From Otatea glauca (lineage: Eukaryota; Streptophyta; Magnoliopsida; Poales; Poaceae), in the NCBI GenBank assembly GCA_036346275.1, contig CM070722.1:61479524-61543523 (forward strand): 64,000 bases of DNA, read 5' to 3'. How positions within the stretch are numbered: position 1 is the stretch's first letter; each line of letters begins with the position of its first letter. The notes under the pieces were generated by a model. The model searched no databases and was not told where the DNA came from. It saw only the letters and a program-made list of their open reading frames with translations. Shown piece after piece: positions 35,516 through 47,972 of this stretch. The position numbers and the translations under genes are program-made.

Positions 35516-37391
35516 TAGCGTACCTGTGAAATAAGGACTATGAAAAATTTATGGGAGTATCATAAGATATGTAGGATAATACATAAAATTTATGAAAAAT
35601 TTTAACATCATTTGTTATGTTTTAAAAATCAAAATCGAAATGAATAAAAATCGGTTCACGCCGGACCACTTGGAAGTGGTCCGCGCACTTCCGTTCACGC
35701 GGACCACTTGAAGTAGTCCGCGCAAAGCTGCTTCACGCCGACTACTTCCAAGTGGTCCGCGTGAACGAACTATGCCGGACCACTTCCAAGTGGTCCGCGT
35801 GAATCGATTTTTATTCTGCTTCGATTTTGATTTTTAAAACATAACAAATGATGTTAAAATTTTTCATAAATTTTATGTATTATCCTACATATCTTATGAT
35901 ACTCCCATAAATTTTTCATAGCATGAAAATGCTTTCAATTTTTTCAAATTGAACTGAAAACTTTGCTCAACGCAGACCGATTTTTAACATAAGACAAGTA
36001 GTCCGTGAAAACTTAGGTAAAAATGAACATTTAAAACTTTGTTCTAAATGCAACTAGCATGATTTCAAGGTATGATTTTGAGTCATTTCCACTACACTTA
36101 GGATTAAATCAAGATCTCAATTATGGTGTAGCAATGAGTCCTCCTACCATTTGGGCATACTAGTTGTATGTGATACTAGTTGTACTAATATTCTACTTAT
36201 CATAGTTGTATTATAACAATATCACAAGAATATTCCTAAATATTAAAAACTAACCTGTGTGAAGTCAGAACGAAGATCGTAAAACCTCTGCCAACTTGCA
36301 AAATCACCTTCTGAACGCACTGTGAAATGGGAACCCAATTAGTTAATTCATAGAATGAAGATAGCTCGAAATAAATTCCTACAAAATATTAACACCGATA
36401 ATTCTGCCATTACTTATGCTATGTTCTGTTATTTTATGTACGGGTAGTTATTCAAGCATGAAGATTTGTCCATAATACACTACACTTGTCCATAATATAC
36501 TATTACTCGTGAAGATTTGTAACTAACCTTCGAAAGTTGTACCAAAGATCAATAAAGCACGAGCAATGTACCAATAAATATTCCTAAAAATACCGCAAAA
36601 TACAAATCCCAAATGAAGTACTTGAAAATTTTAGACTTTACGAAAATTTTAACAAACTAAACACCGAAACTAATCTCCGTCTTGCGCTCTGCTCGCTTTG
36701 CTCTCTACTACTATCTTGTGAATGCATTGCCGCTCTCTGCGTTCCTCCGATTTATATCGAGAAAAAGTGCTAATGAGGGACATCGACTCGACTGTCTTTG
36801 CTTTCGGTCTTTGGAGGCATGCATCGGGTTGCCAAAATACCATTAATCATGAGCCCGGCCAACCAATCGGGCTAGCCCCGTCTTTCACTAATTATACTTT
36901 TCACTAATCATTTTACTAATTGTACTTTTACTGATTATACTTTCTACTAATTATTTTACTAATTATAATTTTTACTAATCAAGATGTACTTTGCACTAAT
37001 CATCCGCATGCACTTTTGCTAATCGGATGCATGCATGCATGGAATCTTGGCCTTTCGAGACCAATCAGCATGCATGCATGTCACTTTGTGTCTAATCAGC
37101 ATGAATGCATGTGACTTTGTGCTAATACCTGCATGCTAGGCTTAACCGGATTTTGAAAAACCGGGTATGGGGGGCCCACCCCATACCCGGTTTTTGAAAT
37201 TCCGGGTATGGGGTGGGGCCCCCATACCCGGAATTTCAAAATCCGGGTATGGCTTAACCGGGTTCTGGCGTCTCGGGTATGGTTAACGGATTTTCAGATT
37301 CCGGGTATGGTAGGGTTTTTCGTAAATACGCAAACATGTTGTATCATTCTCTAATTTCCGACAGTATTTTGTACTGTATTCAAAAATTTCC
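35516..37391. repeat. Right terminal inverted arm of the MULE
   Basis: Reverse complement of the left arm. The hairpin cluster lies at 35650-35815 and the GGGTATGG cluster at 37140-37320. The bases just outside its inner edge (about 35420-35516) resemble part of the arm itself (36225-36315), so the core/arm border includes an internal duplication. Confidence 0.9.
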
Positions 37392-37689
37392 CAAATATCT
37401 GCGTTTTTCTCTACTTCTCATACGCGTATCTCATTATGAAGTATATATGTCATATCTCTGCGTTACGGTCCTTTCTGTCACCACCACCAGTTACCGATAC
37501 GATTTGTCTTTAAGATACCCAGTCACAGTAGTTCACATGGCACAGCGTAGCGCGCTATTTTATCTAGTATTATTTAAGCTGAGAAAGCAGTTTGAAGTTT
37601 AGTAAAGTTCAAAATGAAATAATAGCGTTCAGCCACAAATACACAACGATAACATGACTACACTGGCAATAGTCTTATACGTCACATTA

Positions 37690-37935
37690 CAGACGGTTTT
37701 TAATAAAATCGTCAATAATATCTATACATAGCCTCACGGGCGGTTTAAACATTAATGATAGTAATCACAGCACTGACGATTTTTAGATAAAACTATCAGT
37801 GATGTAACGGTTTTAACCAAAAACCGTCAGTGATATGCATTTTTATTACTGACGATTTTTTTGCTATAACCATAAGTGATATCTATACATATCATCACTG
37901 ACGATTTTATTCAAAAATCGTCTATGATGTGACCT
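37690..37935. repeat. Inverted subterminal repeats of ACTGACGATTTT type
   Basis: The motif (A)CTGACGRTTTT and its complement AAAACCGTCAGTGAT recur about seven times in both orientations. Such clusters are usual near the ends of non-autonomous CACTA- or hAT-like elements. The element's own ends were not found. Confidence 0.55.
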
Positions 37936-38083
37936 GGAAACATATATGTAATACAGAGCCTAACCCATTTGGTGTTTTTATGGTTCTAGAATCTATCTTT
38001 AAGGTGACTGCGGCTTTAAAACAATCTAGTAAAAGGAGACCATTGATTTCGAAGGATGATTGTAGATCCATTGTTTTTTGTGA

Positions 38084-38920
38084 TCTACACCTTATATTTT
38101 TTTTAAAAAAAAGTTCTCTGATTTCCTTGCATATCATGCATGTCACCCAAAATTATTCCATTTCAGAAGTCTGCTGTGAAAAAAAGGGGCCAGACAAAAA
38201 ATTGATGCTTTTAATATGCTCCTGAGTGTATCATGATTTTCTCACAAGGCCTGAGAAGATGGGTCATAATTCTATTGCTCATAAGTTATTCTAGCTTCCA
38301 GTAGTATGCCTTTTGTGTGCGTGCATATTTTGTAAGATGCTAATTACTCTCATTATGTCACTCAAATTTGATTGTGGTGACATTGGTTGCTAACTAATTT
38401 TTTCTCTCTTTTTTTGTAGGTCATATTGTTGGACCATTTAAATGCAGTTAAGTTACCATTACAGAAAACCATGGTTAGTAGTTGGAGTGTGGTTATCTTC
38501 AAAGAAGATGATATAATTATTGTGTGTTTGTTTAACAAGAACAAATGCTCATTCCATGTCTTTTATTGCCACGGTATTAGATCTTAGCATCTATGTCCAA
38601 CAACTCTTTCAACGATGGTGTGAACTTGAGATGGCTTAAAGGAAATTAATCAGGTAACAGGTTTTAGGAAAATAGAATTTATGTGATTTAGAGTCACTTT
38701 TATGATGAATCATACTGGTATTTAAAATCGATAGCTTCTGAGTTGGGGTCAGTTTTATGAGGAAAATTATACACAACTTATTATTTCGTTTGTTGTTATT
38801 TCACAACATGGTTTCACAGTTATTTATGTTTCATCTTGTAGCCAAATTTTCTTTTATTTCTTAATACGTATGTTTTGTTACAAATTTATTTTTCGTAGCA
38901 ATGCACGGGCACTGAACTAG
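38084..38920 (+). mobile_element. Probable Helitron, 3' end clear, 5' end tentative
   Basis: The 3' end at 38898-38920 reads GTAGCAATGCACGGGCACTGAA then CTAG, followed by T. It matches the usual plant Helitron tail, although the stem is weak. The 5' end is placed at A/TCTACACCTTATATTTT (38084) because it fits the A-TC rule and the AT-rich start; other TC positions are possible. Confidence 0.5.
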
Positions 38921-38999
38921 TGGCTGATTTAGCATTAGTTTCTATTGATTCTTCGGCACCTATGGTTTTACCGGTTGTGTGGACGTGTTACAGCAGCAA

Positions 39000-40200
39000 G
39001 GTTTGAAATCTCGTTTTCGCTCGACATCTCGGAGCTGGCTGGAGAGCGAGATTTCGCCGAGATCTCAAAATTTAGGACAAATTCCGGATGAAACACAAAA
39101 ATGAAATTTCATATCTGGTTTTTATTAACAGGAAATACAAGATTTCAGCCGGTTTTGTCGAGATCTCGGCCGAATTGCACCAAGCGAAATTCGGTTCAAA
39201 TGAAGTAGAAAAATTTTGAGATTTTTTGTACATGGTCCTGACACATCAATAATGTTATACTAAAAATTTGATATGATTATCAAGCGTGAGAAAATTTAAA
39301 AAAATTGAACATTTCTACTGTACTGAAAAAACTCCGACCGGCACATTTGAACCAATGAAAAGTGGAACAAACGGTGTTAGAAAATTTTGAAATTTTTTGT
39401 GCATAGTTCTGACATATCACTAATGTTCCCATAAAATTTTTAGTTGATGGTGAATCTCGAGAAATTTTTAAAAATTCGGACAGTGGTGACGTCCGAATGG
39501 AAAATGCTTGAAACCACATCAGAAAATTTTGAAATTTTGTTTGGATGGTCCTGATGCATCATTATTCTTGCCATAAACTTTTTGGATAATTATCAATCCG
39601 TGAAGTTAGAAATTTCGATAGCATTCCGACCTATATTCAGATTTTAAGGGTTACGATTGGAAACAATCAATATATGTGTGCCTGTACAGTTTTTAATTTT
39701 TGATTGAGCAACCAAAACATGTTTAAATTTTTTGAAACTTTTAAATAAGGGTTCTTAGGAAATTCTTAAGCTCTCATAAAATTTTTAGATCATGATCAAA
39801 CTTGACAAAAATTATAAAATTCCAACATGGTTACTACCTCATTATGCTCGTTCTGTTTTTATTTTTAAAATATAATAAATGAAGTTAAAATATTTTAAAA
39901 AAAATTCTGTATGATCCTAGACTTCTGATTCTGAAGATAGCACCATAATTTTTTCATAGCATGATGAGGCTTGTACAATTTTATAAAAACCCGACAATGT
40001 TTCTACTGAAATTTTAAAATATCTCAAAAAAATAGTTTTTCAACAAATTCTTATAGAAAATCACTTTGTTAAGGGTTATTGACCCAAACCTGGTCATCCA
40101 AAATGAAAATCCAGTCAAAAACTTGAGATTCCCACTGAAAATAGCGAGATCTCACCGAAAAAACAAGATCACTGTTGGCGATCCGCCGCGTTTTAAAACA
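39000..40200. repeat. Divergent tandem repeats with GAGATCTCG motifs
   Basis: A block of about 160 bases repeats with heavy divergence near 39190, 39365 and 39505: AGAAAATTTTGA, then TTTGTNCATGGTCCTGACACATCA, then AATTTTTxGATxATxATCAA. Motifs GAGATCTCG/CGAGATTTC mark both outer edges (39005-39170 and 40140-40170). It looks like one transposable element of unknown class. Confidence 0.55.
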
Positions 40201-40914
40201 TATCACGGGAAAGAGAGAAAAAAAAAGTAGCTGAGAGTTGCAATCACTCCATGATCAGGCGGGCCCACCCATCGCAATTGAGACAATCCGCGAGCACTTT
40301 CCCTTCCACGTTGACCAAGCAAGAGGCAGCACTACGTAAGCCCCAACGTACGGCGTGCGCTCTTCCGAGGCCCAGCAGCCGCTTGGCGATATGCTCCCAA
40401 ATCACACGCCTCACCACTAGGCCCATTTCCCAAGCCCGCCTTAGCCTAGGCCGCTGCACCAGGCCCCAAGCTTCCACTTATGCATGGGCCACCTTCTCAA
40501 CCACGTGGTAGTAACATCAGGCTTCTAAATTAACACACTACATTACACAACAAACTTGATGACAGTTGAGTTCGCTGGAAAATTTGCAGAACATCATAAC
40601 ATTCTAGCTACTCAACAATCTTCCAACTCATTAGCCATTACATTAGAATCACGTGAAATTGTGTGGGCTTCGGAGTGTTCTGTAGATATTTACAGTCAGC
40701 AACGACTACCATAGGAAAGGGAGTTTTACAATTGTCAGCTTCGTGGAGCGAAAATCCTTGTAGGTTTTAGCTTCGCCCAGGCTTTCTTGTACAACATATC
40801 CGCCTAACACTAGAGAACCACTTACTCTACAATGCGGGGTTACGAACCACAAGCAGAAGCTGCAGTGCAAAAAAAAATTATACCATGGTTATGCACCTCT
40901 TTATCAGAAACAAC
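40201..40914. other. 3' flank of the SUD1 gene
   Basis: The part nearest 40914 should be the SUD1 3' untranslated region. A GC-rich stretch at 40244-40511 is open on both strands, but neither translation shows a domain. No other gene seen. Confidence 0.5.
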
Positions 40915-43900
40915 TTACGCAACCGGCCTCTGTTGTTGGTTTGCACGCAGGATATTGCGCCTGAACCTCAGCCCCAGGTCGTCTTCCGGATCGCGTGGAA
41001 TTAGTGCCTCATCTTCATCACCTGGCCCTGGAGTTGCCCCAGATTCACTCGACTGTGGTGAATCCTCACCAAAGTTGTGCAGCCTCCGGCCAATCAGGTA
41101 GCGATCATCCCTAATGGAATTGTGGAGATTGGTGAACCAAACATGGAATCTTTTGCCAGAGAAGAACAGTGCACTGAATATCAGGCAGCCGAGCCAGGCA
41201 AAACGGTAGACTGCTGAGTTCACAATGAGTGGGTATCCCAACACAGGGAAAACACCCCTTGCAAGGACATATGGAACACAAAGAGCAGTAAGGAGCTTCG
41301 TGACAATCGGCATTATAATTTCATGCAGGACCCACAAGCTTCTTAAACGGGAGAAGCCATCCTCTCTCACTCTCTCAAACTTCATCCTCCAACTTTCGTC
41401 AACCAAAGGTGCCATTTGATCCAACATAATCTGGAAATAGTATAAAAGAAAAAACAAATAAACAATCAACCCAAACCTATTCCAATGCAAACAAAATTCA
41501 AATAGGTGACTACCCCTGGGTATCAAGATTAAAGGCCTGTTTGGAAGTTGGAACACAAGAATTTCATAGGAAAAGTGAACATTCCCGCAGGAATCAGAAA
41601 AAATTCCTAAATTCCAAACAGGGCCAAAGTAATAAACAAATTAACTAACCGCAAAAACACTAAGGGTTTAAATGTGGGACACAAGAATCAGATATTTGTA
41701 ATCTTACCAGTCTAGTCCATATTTTCAAGAATATTAGACCAAGTGCCCAATCCTGATACAATAGAAAAACGGGGCTCTCATCAATAGGCACCCTCATGGG
41801 TACAATGACCAGCAGCTCAAAAAGGAGTCCAATCAACACAGGAATAACAAAGATCTGAAAAGAAAAAGATTACTGGTTAGACTTTATAGTACACTGGAGC
41901 ATAAGCTTATCTATAGCCCCAAAGGCACAAACTAAACTCTATTTTCATATAAGCGCTAGTTAAGGTTTCTTCAATCACAGATCAGCGAGCTTAAACCCTC
42001 AAGTGCAAAAAAAGGATGGTTGAAACAAAGTAGTTGGAGTCCAGATGAATTACCCATATTGACAGGAGAGCAGAGCTCTTCACAACAATAGAGCACCACT
42101 TGCAGATTTGTTGTACAAGGAAGCCCAGCTGTCGTGATCTAATGTAATCAATTGCATATCTGGTTCCAGCTGCTGCACTCCAGATAATATAACATCCGAT
42201 GCTAAAAGAGAACAAATCTGATCAAGAAATAGACAAATTTACCACAGGGTGTTAGTAAATATGTTACTAAACAGACCTCATAAACATGAAAAGTTATAAA
42301 GCAAAAAAGTAAGGTATATAATACAAATATAAGCAAATTACCATTGCACTTGATGCCATGTGTGATTGGCAGGCGGGGAACTGCCTCAAAAACCAGACGT
42401 CCAAGTGAGATGGGGATAACAATAATTCCAGCATTGAATATTAGCAGTGTCATCCATGCCAGTACAAGCAAGAACACAATCCGGAGCACAAAGCCATACC
42501 TTTAAAAGGACAGTCTCGGATAATTTAGTCAGAGTTTATGTTGATATATGATTCAGGAAAATCTATACATGATGTGTCATACACTCCTAATTTCTTGGGT
42601 ATGAATTCCATCTCTAAATAAATAAGGGGAAACATAAAGGGAACAATTATTGTGAAATCCAGTTTGCTCTTCAGAATTTGTTTTGAATCATTAGTTCATT
42701 ACTCAATTATGTTCAAACCTGCTTAGTTCATTGATATATGAAATATCAGTATATTCTGTGCAGGTTTTTAACATGATATGTGGGTGGGGTGGGGTGGGGG
42801 GGGGGGGACAAAGATATTTACTCATTCACATAATCTAGAGATTATACTCACTCGGAATCTCCCTGATCATCCGCATCAGGTTCTTCAGCAACATCATTAG
42901 CTTCATTTACATTACCCCTGACATTATCATTATCTACAGCAACATGTTGTATCATACGCTGCTCAAGCTGTGGGACTACTGCTTCCCGCCCACCATGTAC
43001 CCTATCTCTTCTTTCTGCCCTGTCATTCCAGTTCTCTTGCCCAGCATTTTCTTCAGGTTTCGGCAGTAAAAAATCAGTTAAGCCTAGTGCCCAACCAACT
43101 GCGGCAAACCAATGATGCAAAAGAGCTTTAACTGTTGAACGAGGCTTGAAATGCTCAATCGCAAATGGGATGCATATTTGGAACAGAAGCACGTCAACTG
43201 GAATCTCAGTAAATGGATCGAAAATGCTGCAATTCCACAGAGATCAACAAGATGTAGCTGTAAAATCCAAAATGGACAACAAAAAAAACTTAAGCCCTGT
43301 TTGGATGAGTGATAATTTCTTGGGAGGTTTTGGGATTTAGTTCAAATTTGAACTAGATCCTAAAACATTCCAATGAAATAACCCTAATCCAAACACCCCC
43401 TTAAGGGGAACAGATGTAGGGATAATCTAACTCACGTGATGTCCAGAGGAAACATTGATGGAGCTACTCGCATGGCCAGTTTGACAGGTAAGAAGACCAG
43501 CATCACAATCAAGCTTCCATACACTGCGACAGATAAAAGAACTCGTCGAGCATGTTTATGCACAGGATCATCAATCAAGTCCCTAAATGGATTATAATTT
43601 GGATCAGCAGGGTCGCGCAGAAAATAAAGAACTCCACTGCGCAGTACCTACCATAAAGGCAAAACGAAAGTGAGAGACGTGATATACATGATAATTAACG
43701 GGTTTGTATGTGCAGTTAGTGGAGTTATCAAAAGGATTGAGCAATACCCCTCGAAGAAGACTGACAAATATGCTTATTTGGAGCATATATACAATGCCAA
43801 CAAGCCAATGGATAGAGGAGCTTGCCAAGGGAGACACTGTAAAGAATTCAACTCTTTGAGCAATTGTTACGCCCAGCATCTTTAGAGTGCAGACATCAAG

Positions 43901-46669
43901 CCACCAACCACACATTAGAGGAAATACACCAAGTTCAATCACCAGAAGGAATGCAACTTTGACCATAGTCATGATATGCTTCATTCCAGCAAAGAACTGC
44001 CTGCATAAAGATGGGATGGCCTCTAATATTGCAGCAATACCATAGAGTCTTCCAATGGTAAAACGTTCTCCCCTGGCATATCGAAGTAAAGCCAGTGATC
44101 CGATGTATAAAGATACGAGGCAAAAGATGAACACGTATCCAAAAGCAAGAGTTGTCAGATCAGAAAGATAAGACGAGCCAATAGCAGTTCCTTTTAACAG
44201 ACTATTCTTCCCAATGCCCTGCATTACATTAAGGGCAGTGGCATTTATCTTCAAGGATTGAGTAACCACCTCAATCACATGCCCAATAACACCTTCATTA
44301 TGACTGTCAGAAGACAAGTTCTTCACAGCATTAAGTGCACTCTTCAATGTATCATTAGCCAAAGAAATAGCAGTTTCTGTCAAGGGCATTACTTTTGCCA
44401 GCATAGGACTAGAGGCTGAAGAAAAAAACCATGACAGATAGTACAGGACAATCCTTCCCAATGAGAATGGTACGAAGATCACAACGATGAGGAATATAGC
44501 ATTGCTGGCCAAAACCTGAAGATAAAACAATATTCCTGTCAGAAAGTAAAGGAGAAACATACACAACACTTAGCGCAACTGTAATAAAGCTCGAAAAAGA
44601 CAAGGTGATCCATGATTTTGAAAGCACAGGTTGCACTATTGGAATCCTACATGCCTTTGAGTTTTGAAATTTAGACATTCCAAGCTTTTCTCATGCCGCT
44701 TCCATGACATTTTTTGCAAACAGAGATAAAAGACACCAATAAAACAAACAGACAAATATAAATCACCTGCCAAACCAGTGCACTAGCTGATCATGGATAA
44801 CAGTGTTGACCATCATGTCAAACAAACAAACCAAAATAGCTTAGACAACCCCAGTTTGAAAAGCTGGAGGGGCACAATCTTAAGATAATCAAACAAATGG
44901 GGTAAAACATTCAAGCTTATTGAGAAGACACTTCAATTACAACCTAATGAGGGTTTAGCCTTATGGCAGATCTAAACATAAATCTTTCTCTCTTCCAAAT
45001 TGAACCTTAACACAAAGCAAGAAGAGTTTCTAGTATTTTGCAATAGCATGGTGATATTAGTCAGAATATTTAAGCAGAAACAGGTAAATCTATATAAAAA
45101 CCAATTTTTTTGTGGGATAAAAATAAGTAATCCTTACTGTTATTGCGTTCTCAACCAAGTGGAAGACAGGGCCTTGCATGCCTACGAGTTCATCAAATGG
45201 AACATCCTCTGCACCATCTGCATCATCCAAACCATCCAGCATTTGCTCAACTTGAGCTTCAAGTCGTTCTAATCGAGCAGCAACATTTTCAGCATTTCTC
45301 CTTAGAAGTTCACCAGCACCAATTCCTTGGGCGTCTGCTAATTCATCAACATTTCTATCTGCAGCAGGAACCCTATTATTAGGACCAGCTAGCCTTCTGA
45401 CAGCTCGAGCACCATGCCTTTCACGGCCTGCATCATCCCTCTCAGCATCATGTCCTCCAAGTTCCCGCAAGTGCCTTATGTAGTCCCTTAAAGAGGTAGC
45501 TCCAAGAAATATAAGGACAATGATAGCTGAGAGAAGAAACCCATGTAGGCAATCACTAAGGATTAACTGAACGCTGATGTGACTCAAGAACAGCCTTTGT
45601 GCTTCACCAAGACTTCTCACAAATGTTAACCGCCATATCCAATATGTTATGAAGGGGATAATCATGAGCCAAACTGAAAGAACAAAGGCAAGCCGGAGGA
45701 CAAACTGAAGAACATAGCATGCTTTCATACCAACCCCAACCACAAGTTCTTGGAAAGGAAGTCTCGACGGAGCATTATCAGCATACACAGGCGAGAAAGA
45801 GAACGCATGTTTACAAACCTGCAAAGCACATACGCATAGTTCAACGTTAGCAGAACAAATAGGAGTAAATGATAACACTGTTGCCCTTTTCATGCAAGTC
45901 GAGCCATTATCACCCGGCCCTGGAGTGGTGAGTGAAATCCCAACATCTGCCACCCTAAACCTAACTTGGCCCCCAAAATTATGATGAAAAAGGGAGATGT
46001 TTCATAGATCCAAGCAGTGACTCTAGATAAATTGTTTCCTTGTCAAGAAAATAACGTGGTAATAAAAAATGTCCATCTTTGGTCAATACCAGGTAGTAAA
46101 CATGTTACTGCTAAGCACCGCAAGCTCATGTGCTTGCAGATTCTCTGCCTATCCCATCCACATGGTTCCCAAACCCTAATCAGCCAATTCTAGCAACCTA
46201 CAGCGGTAAAAACCTCTCTCACCGGTAAAAAAACAGCACTATTACCACTAGCCCTATCCAGTAACGACGGTTATTGACCAATTTATTCCCAATCTACATC
46301 TCAGAGCAAAATTTTCCCACAAATCAGAACCCAAATCACCCATCTAACATCCAATCGACCGATTCCACAACCTAATCGAAGCCCCAAGGTACGGACGCAG
46401 CTGCATCGACGGGGGAGGGGGGCCAGGCGGTTGGTTACCTCGCACTGGCGCGAGTTGCTATGGTCGAGCCACTGGAGGAGGCAGTCCTGGTGCACGAACT
46501 TGATGCTGCCGCTGCAAGCGCAGGGGTAGCGGAGCGGGTGGTCGTCGTCGCCACGGTTGCGGCAGATCCGGCACACGTCCCCCTCCTCCTCCTCCTCCTC
46601 AGTCGCCGCCGCGAGAGACGGGCGCGCCTCCTCCGGCTCGGCGGCGGCCCGGTCGGCGACCTCTGCCAT
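40915..46669 (-). CDS. SUD1: Doa10-type RING-CH E3 ubiquitin ligase SUD1/CER9
   Basis: Nine exons: 46439-46669, 45138-45818, 43748-44515, 43436-43647, 42852-43226, 42342-42499, 42054-42217, 41708-41854, 40915-41430. They give 1083 residues, against about 1108 in the Arabidopsis protein. All borders are GT..AG and all phases agree. The start at 46669 is the first ATG and leads into an acidic run. An N-terminal RING-CH finger follows, with C33, C36, C50, C52, H60, C63, C76 and C79, and then many membrane segments. Conserved stretches include FDELVGMQGPVFHLVENA, PLMCGWWLDVCT, LRDPADPNYNPFRDLIDD and DDRYLIGRRLHNFG. It is the plant homologue of yeast Doa10, an ER-membrane ligase for misfolded proteins. 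In Arabidopsis, SUD1/CER9 limits HMG-CoA reductase activity and affects cuticle wax. Two MITEs sit in its introns. Confidence 0.97.
41534..41625. mobile_element. Short MITE in SUD1 intron 8
   Basis: About 92 bases with inverted ends GGCCTGTTTGGAA and TTCCAAACAGGGCC, and no coding content. The end sequence is of the Tourist/hAT-like GGCCTGTTTGG type. The target duplication is unclear. Confidence 0.75.
42782..42807. repeat. G-rich tract in SUD1 intron 5
   Basis: GGGTGGGGTGGGGTGGGG runs into a pure G run of about a dozen on the plus strand. Four or more G runs could form a quadruplex in plus-strand DNA; the transcript carries the C-rich strand. Length is likely unstable. Confidence 0.9.
43294..43400. 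mobile_element. MITE in SUD1 intron 4
   Basis: About 107 bases with inverted ends GCCCTGTTTGGAT and ATCCAAACACCCCC, flanked by TTAA-containing sequence on both sides, consistent with a Tourist-like TTA/TAA insertion. Its AT-rich interior includes a short palindrome (TCAAATTTGA). Confidence 0.75.
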
Positions 46670-47972
46670 GGCTGGGGGTGCCAACGGCAGCCGCGTGCGA
46701 TCGCGCGGGGTAGGCGGGTGGGGAGGCGGTGGAAGGCAGGGGAAAAAGATGAGAAACCGAGGATTTTTCGCTGCCTTCTAATAACGCGTTGGTGACGAGA
46801 CGAGGCGACTCCTCTAACCTCTTCCTCCTCCCTGTCGGTGTCGGGCCCGCGACAAGGCGGTCGGCTTAACGGGTCTCGGTTGGGTGGGAGTGGGTCGGGT
46901 CGGTGGGGAATGTCCGGAGCCCTCGTTAGGGTGATCGTGTAGGACCCGGAGCCCTGCTTGCCTGATCTCGATGGGCTATAGGCCCATATGTGCTAGCCCA
47001 GCTTGGAGTTGTGAGTGGGCTGGGCTGCCACACTCGGACCCGTTCAATTTGTTGTCTTAATACACCATTGAGCCCGACGGTTAAGGCTCCGTACAGTGAG
47101 CTCGTATGAGCACAGCCAGCTCAACAGATGCGATCTAGACAAGTACTAGTAATTTGATTGGTCTCAATTCAACCTAAATGAAACAAGACTTCCATATCCA
47201 AGTTTAGCCAGACGTAGCAGTCTTTTTTTTGTGATGTGAAGTAGTGTTAAACCAAAATACCCAATAAAAATAAGCATTAGCTCTTGGTTGCATCAATCGG
47301 GACAGGCCCTATTGAGATCTTGTTCGGTTAGCGGTATTAGGATTGGAATGGTGACCTTGCATAAGACACGGTAACATTTGACACCAGTCCACCACTTCCA
47401 GTCATCTATTGAGAATTCTCTGAAGAAAGAACATTTTGACAAAATCACAAAAACCACTGAAGAATTTCACCAAAATTCAATAGCAGCATTATGTAATAAC
47501 AAGCTAAAAAGGGAAGAATTAAGCAAAGCTAGCAGGAATCCATAGTAGTATTTCAGCTGGAAAACCCACGCTGGTTAACACTTCACCAGAGCCGTCGAAA
47601 TTTCAAGCTTTCATCAACGCTTAAAAACGCTCTCAAAACTTTCCAGGCACCCTGATGAGAGTGATGATCCGTTCACCTCAATACAAACTTTCTTGGAGCT
47701 ACAGCGTTCTCACTTCTTCCTATGGACAACTCAGCATGGGGATTGTCCATGCCGGGTTGGGGGCGCCTGCGACGACGCAGCGATGCACCGAGGCTGCTCG
47801 CGGCCTCACTGCATGCGACTGCTTACCAAAAAAGGGAACCCGGCGAGGCGCGGCGCCCGAGGCGAACGGTGCTTCACTGCTTCTTAGTTCTTACTAGAAT
47901 CTTAGGCCATGGCAGATTACCAGTGGAACTGTGCCAGTGTGCCACTGCTGCTGGGTAGTGGGTTGTGGTGGT
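46670..47972. other. SUD1 promoter and downstream flank of the AP2 gene
   Basis: SUD1 and the AP2 gene run in the same direction, AP2 first. The SUD1 side is GC-rich (46680-46900). The part next to 47972 is the AP2 3' untranslated region. An open frame at 47655-47897 on the plus strand has no domain. No further gene seen. Confidence 0.6.

Larger units (their letters stand above)
32878..37391. mobile_element. MULE-type transposon with about 1.88 kb inverted arms and a plant-mobile-domain core
   Basis: The ends are perfect inverted repeats beginning GGAAATTTTTGAATACAGTAC, and the element is flanked by an exact 9-bp duplication CAAATATCT (32869-32877 and 37392-37400). A 9-bp duplication is the Mutator-like (MULE) signature. 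The arms run 32878-34756 and 35516-37391, leaving about 760 bases of core. No transposase was recognised. The core has a decayed plant mobile domain on the minus strand. Each arm also contains its own inner palindrome (34361-34740 and 35540-35930) and a GGGTATGG motif cluster near its tip. Confidence 0.9.

Noticed and set aside
40244..40511. Overlapping 77- and 86-residue frames on opposite strands
   Set aside because: No domain in either, and they lie in GC-rich flank; coding on either strand cannot be supported.
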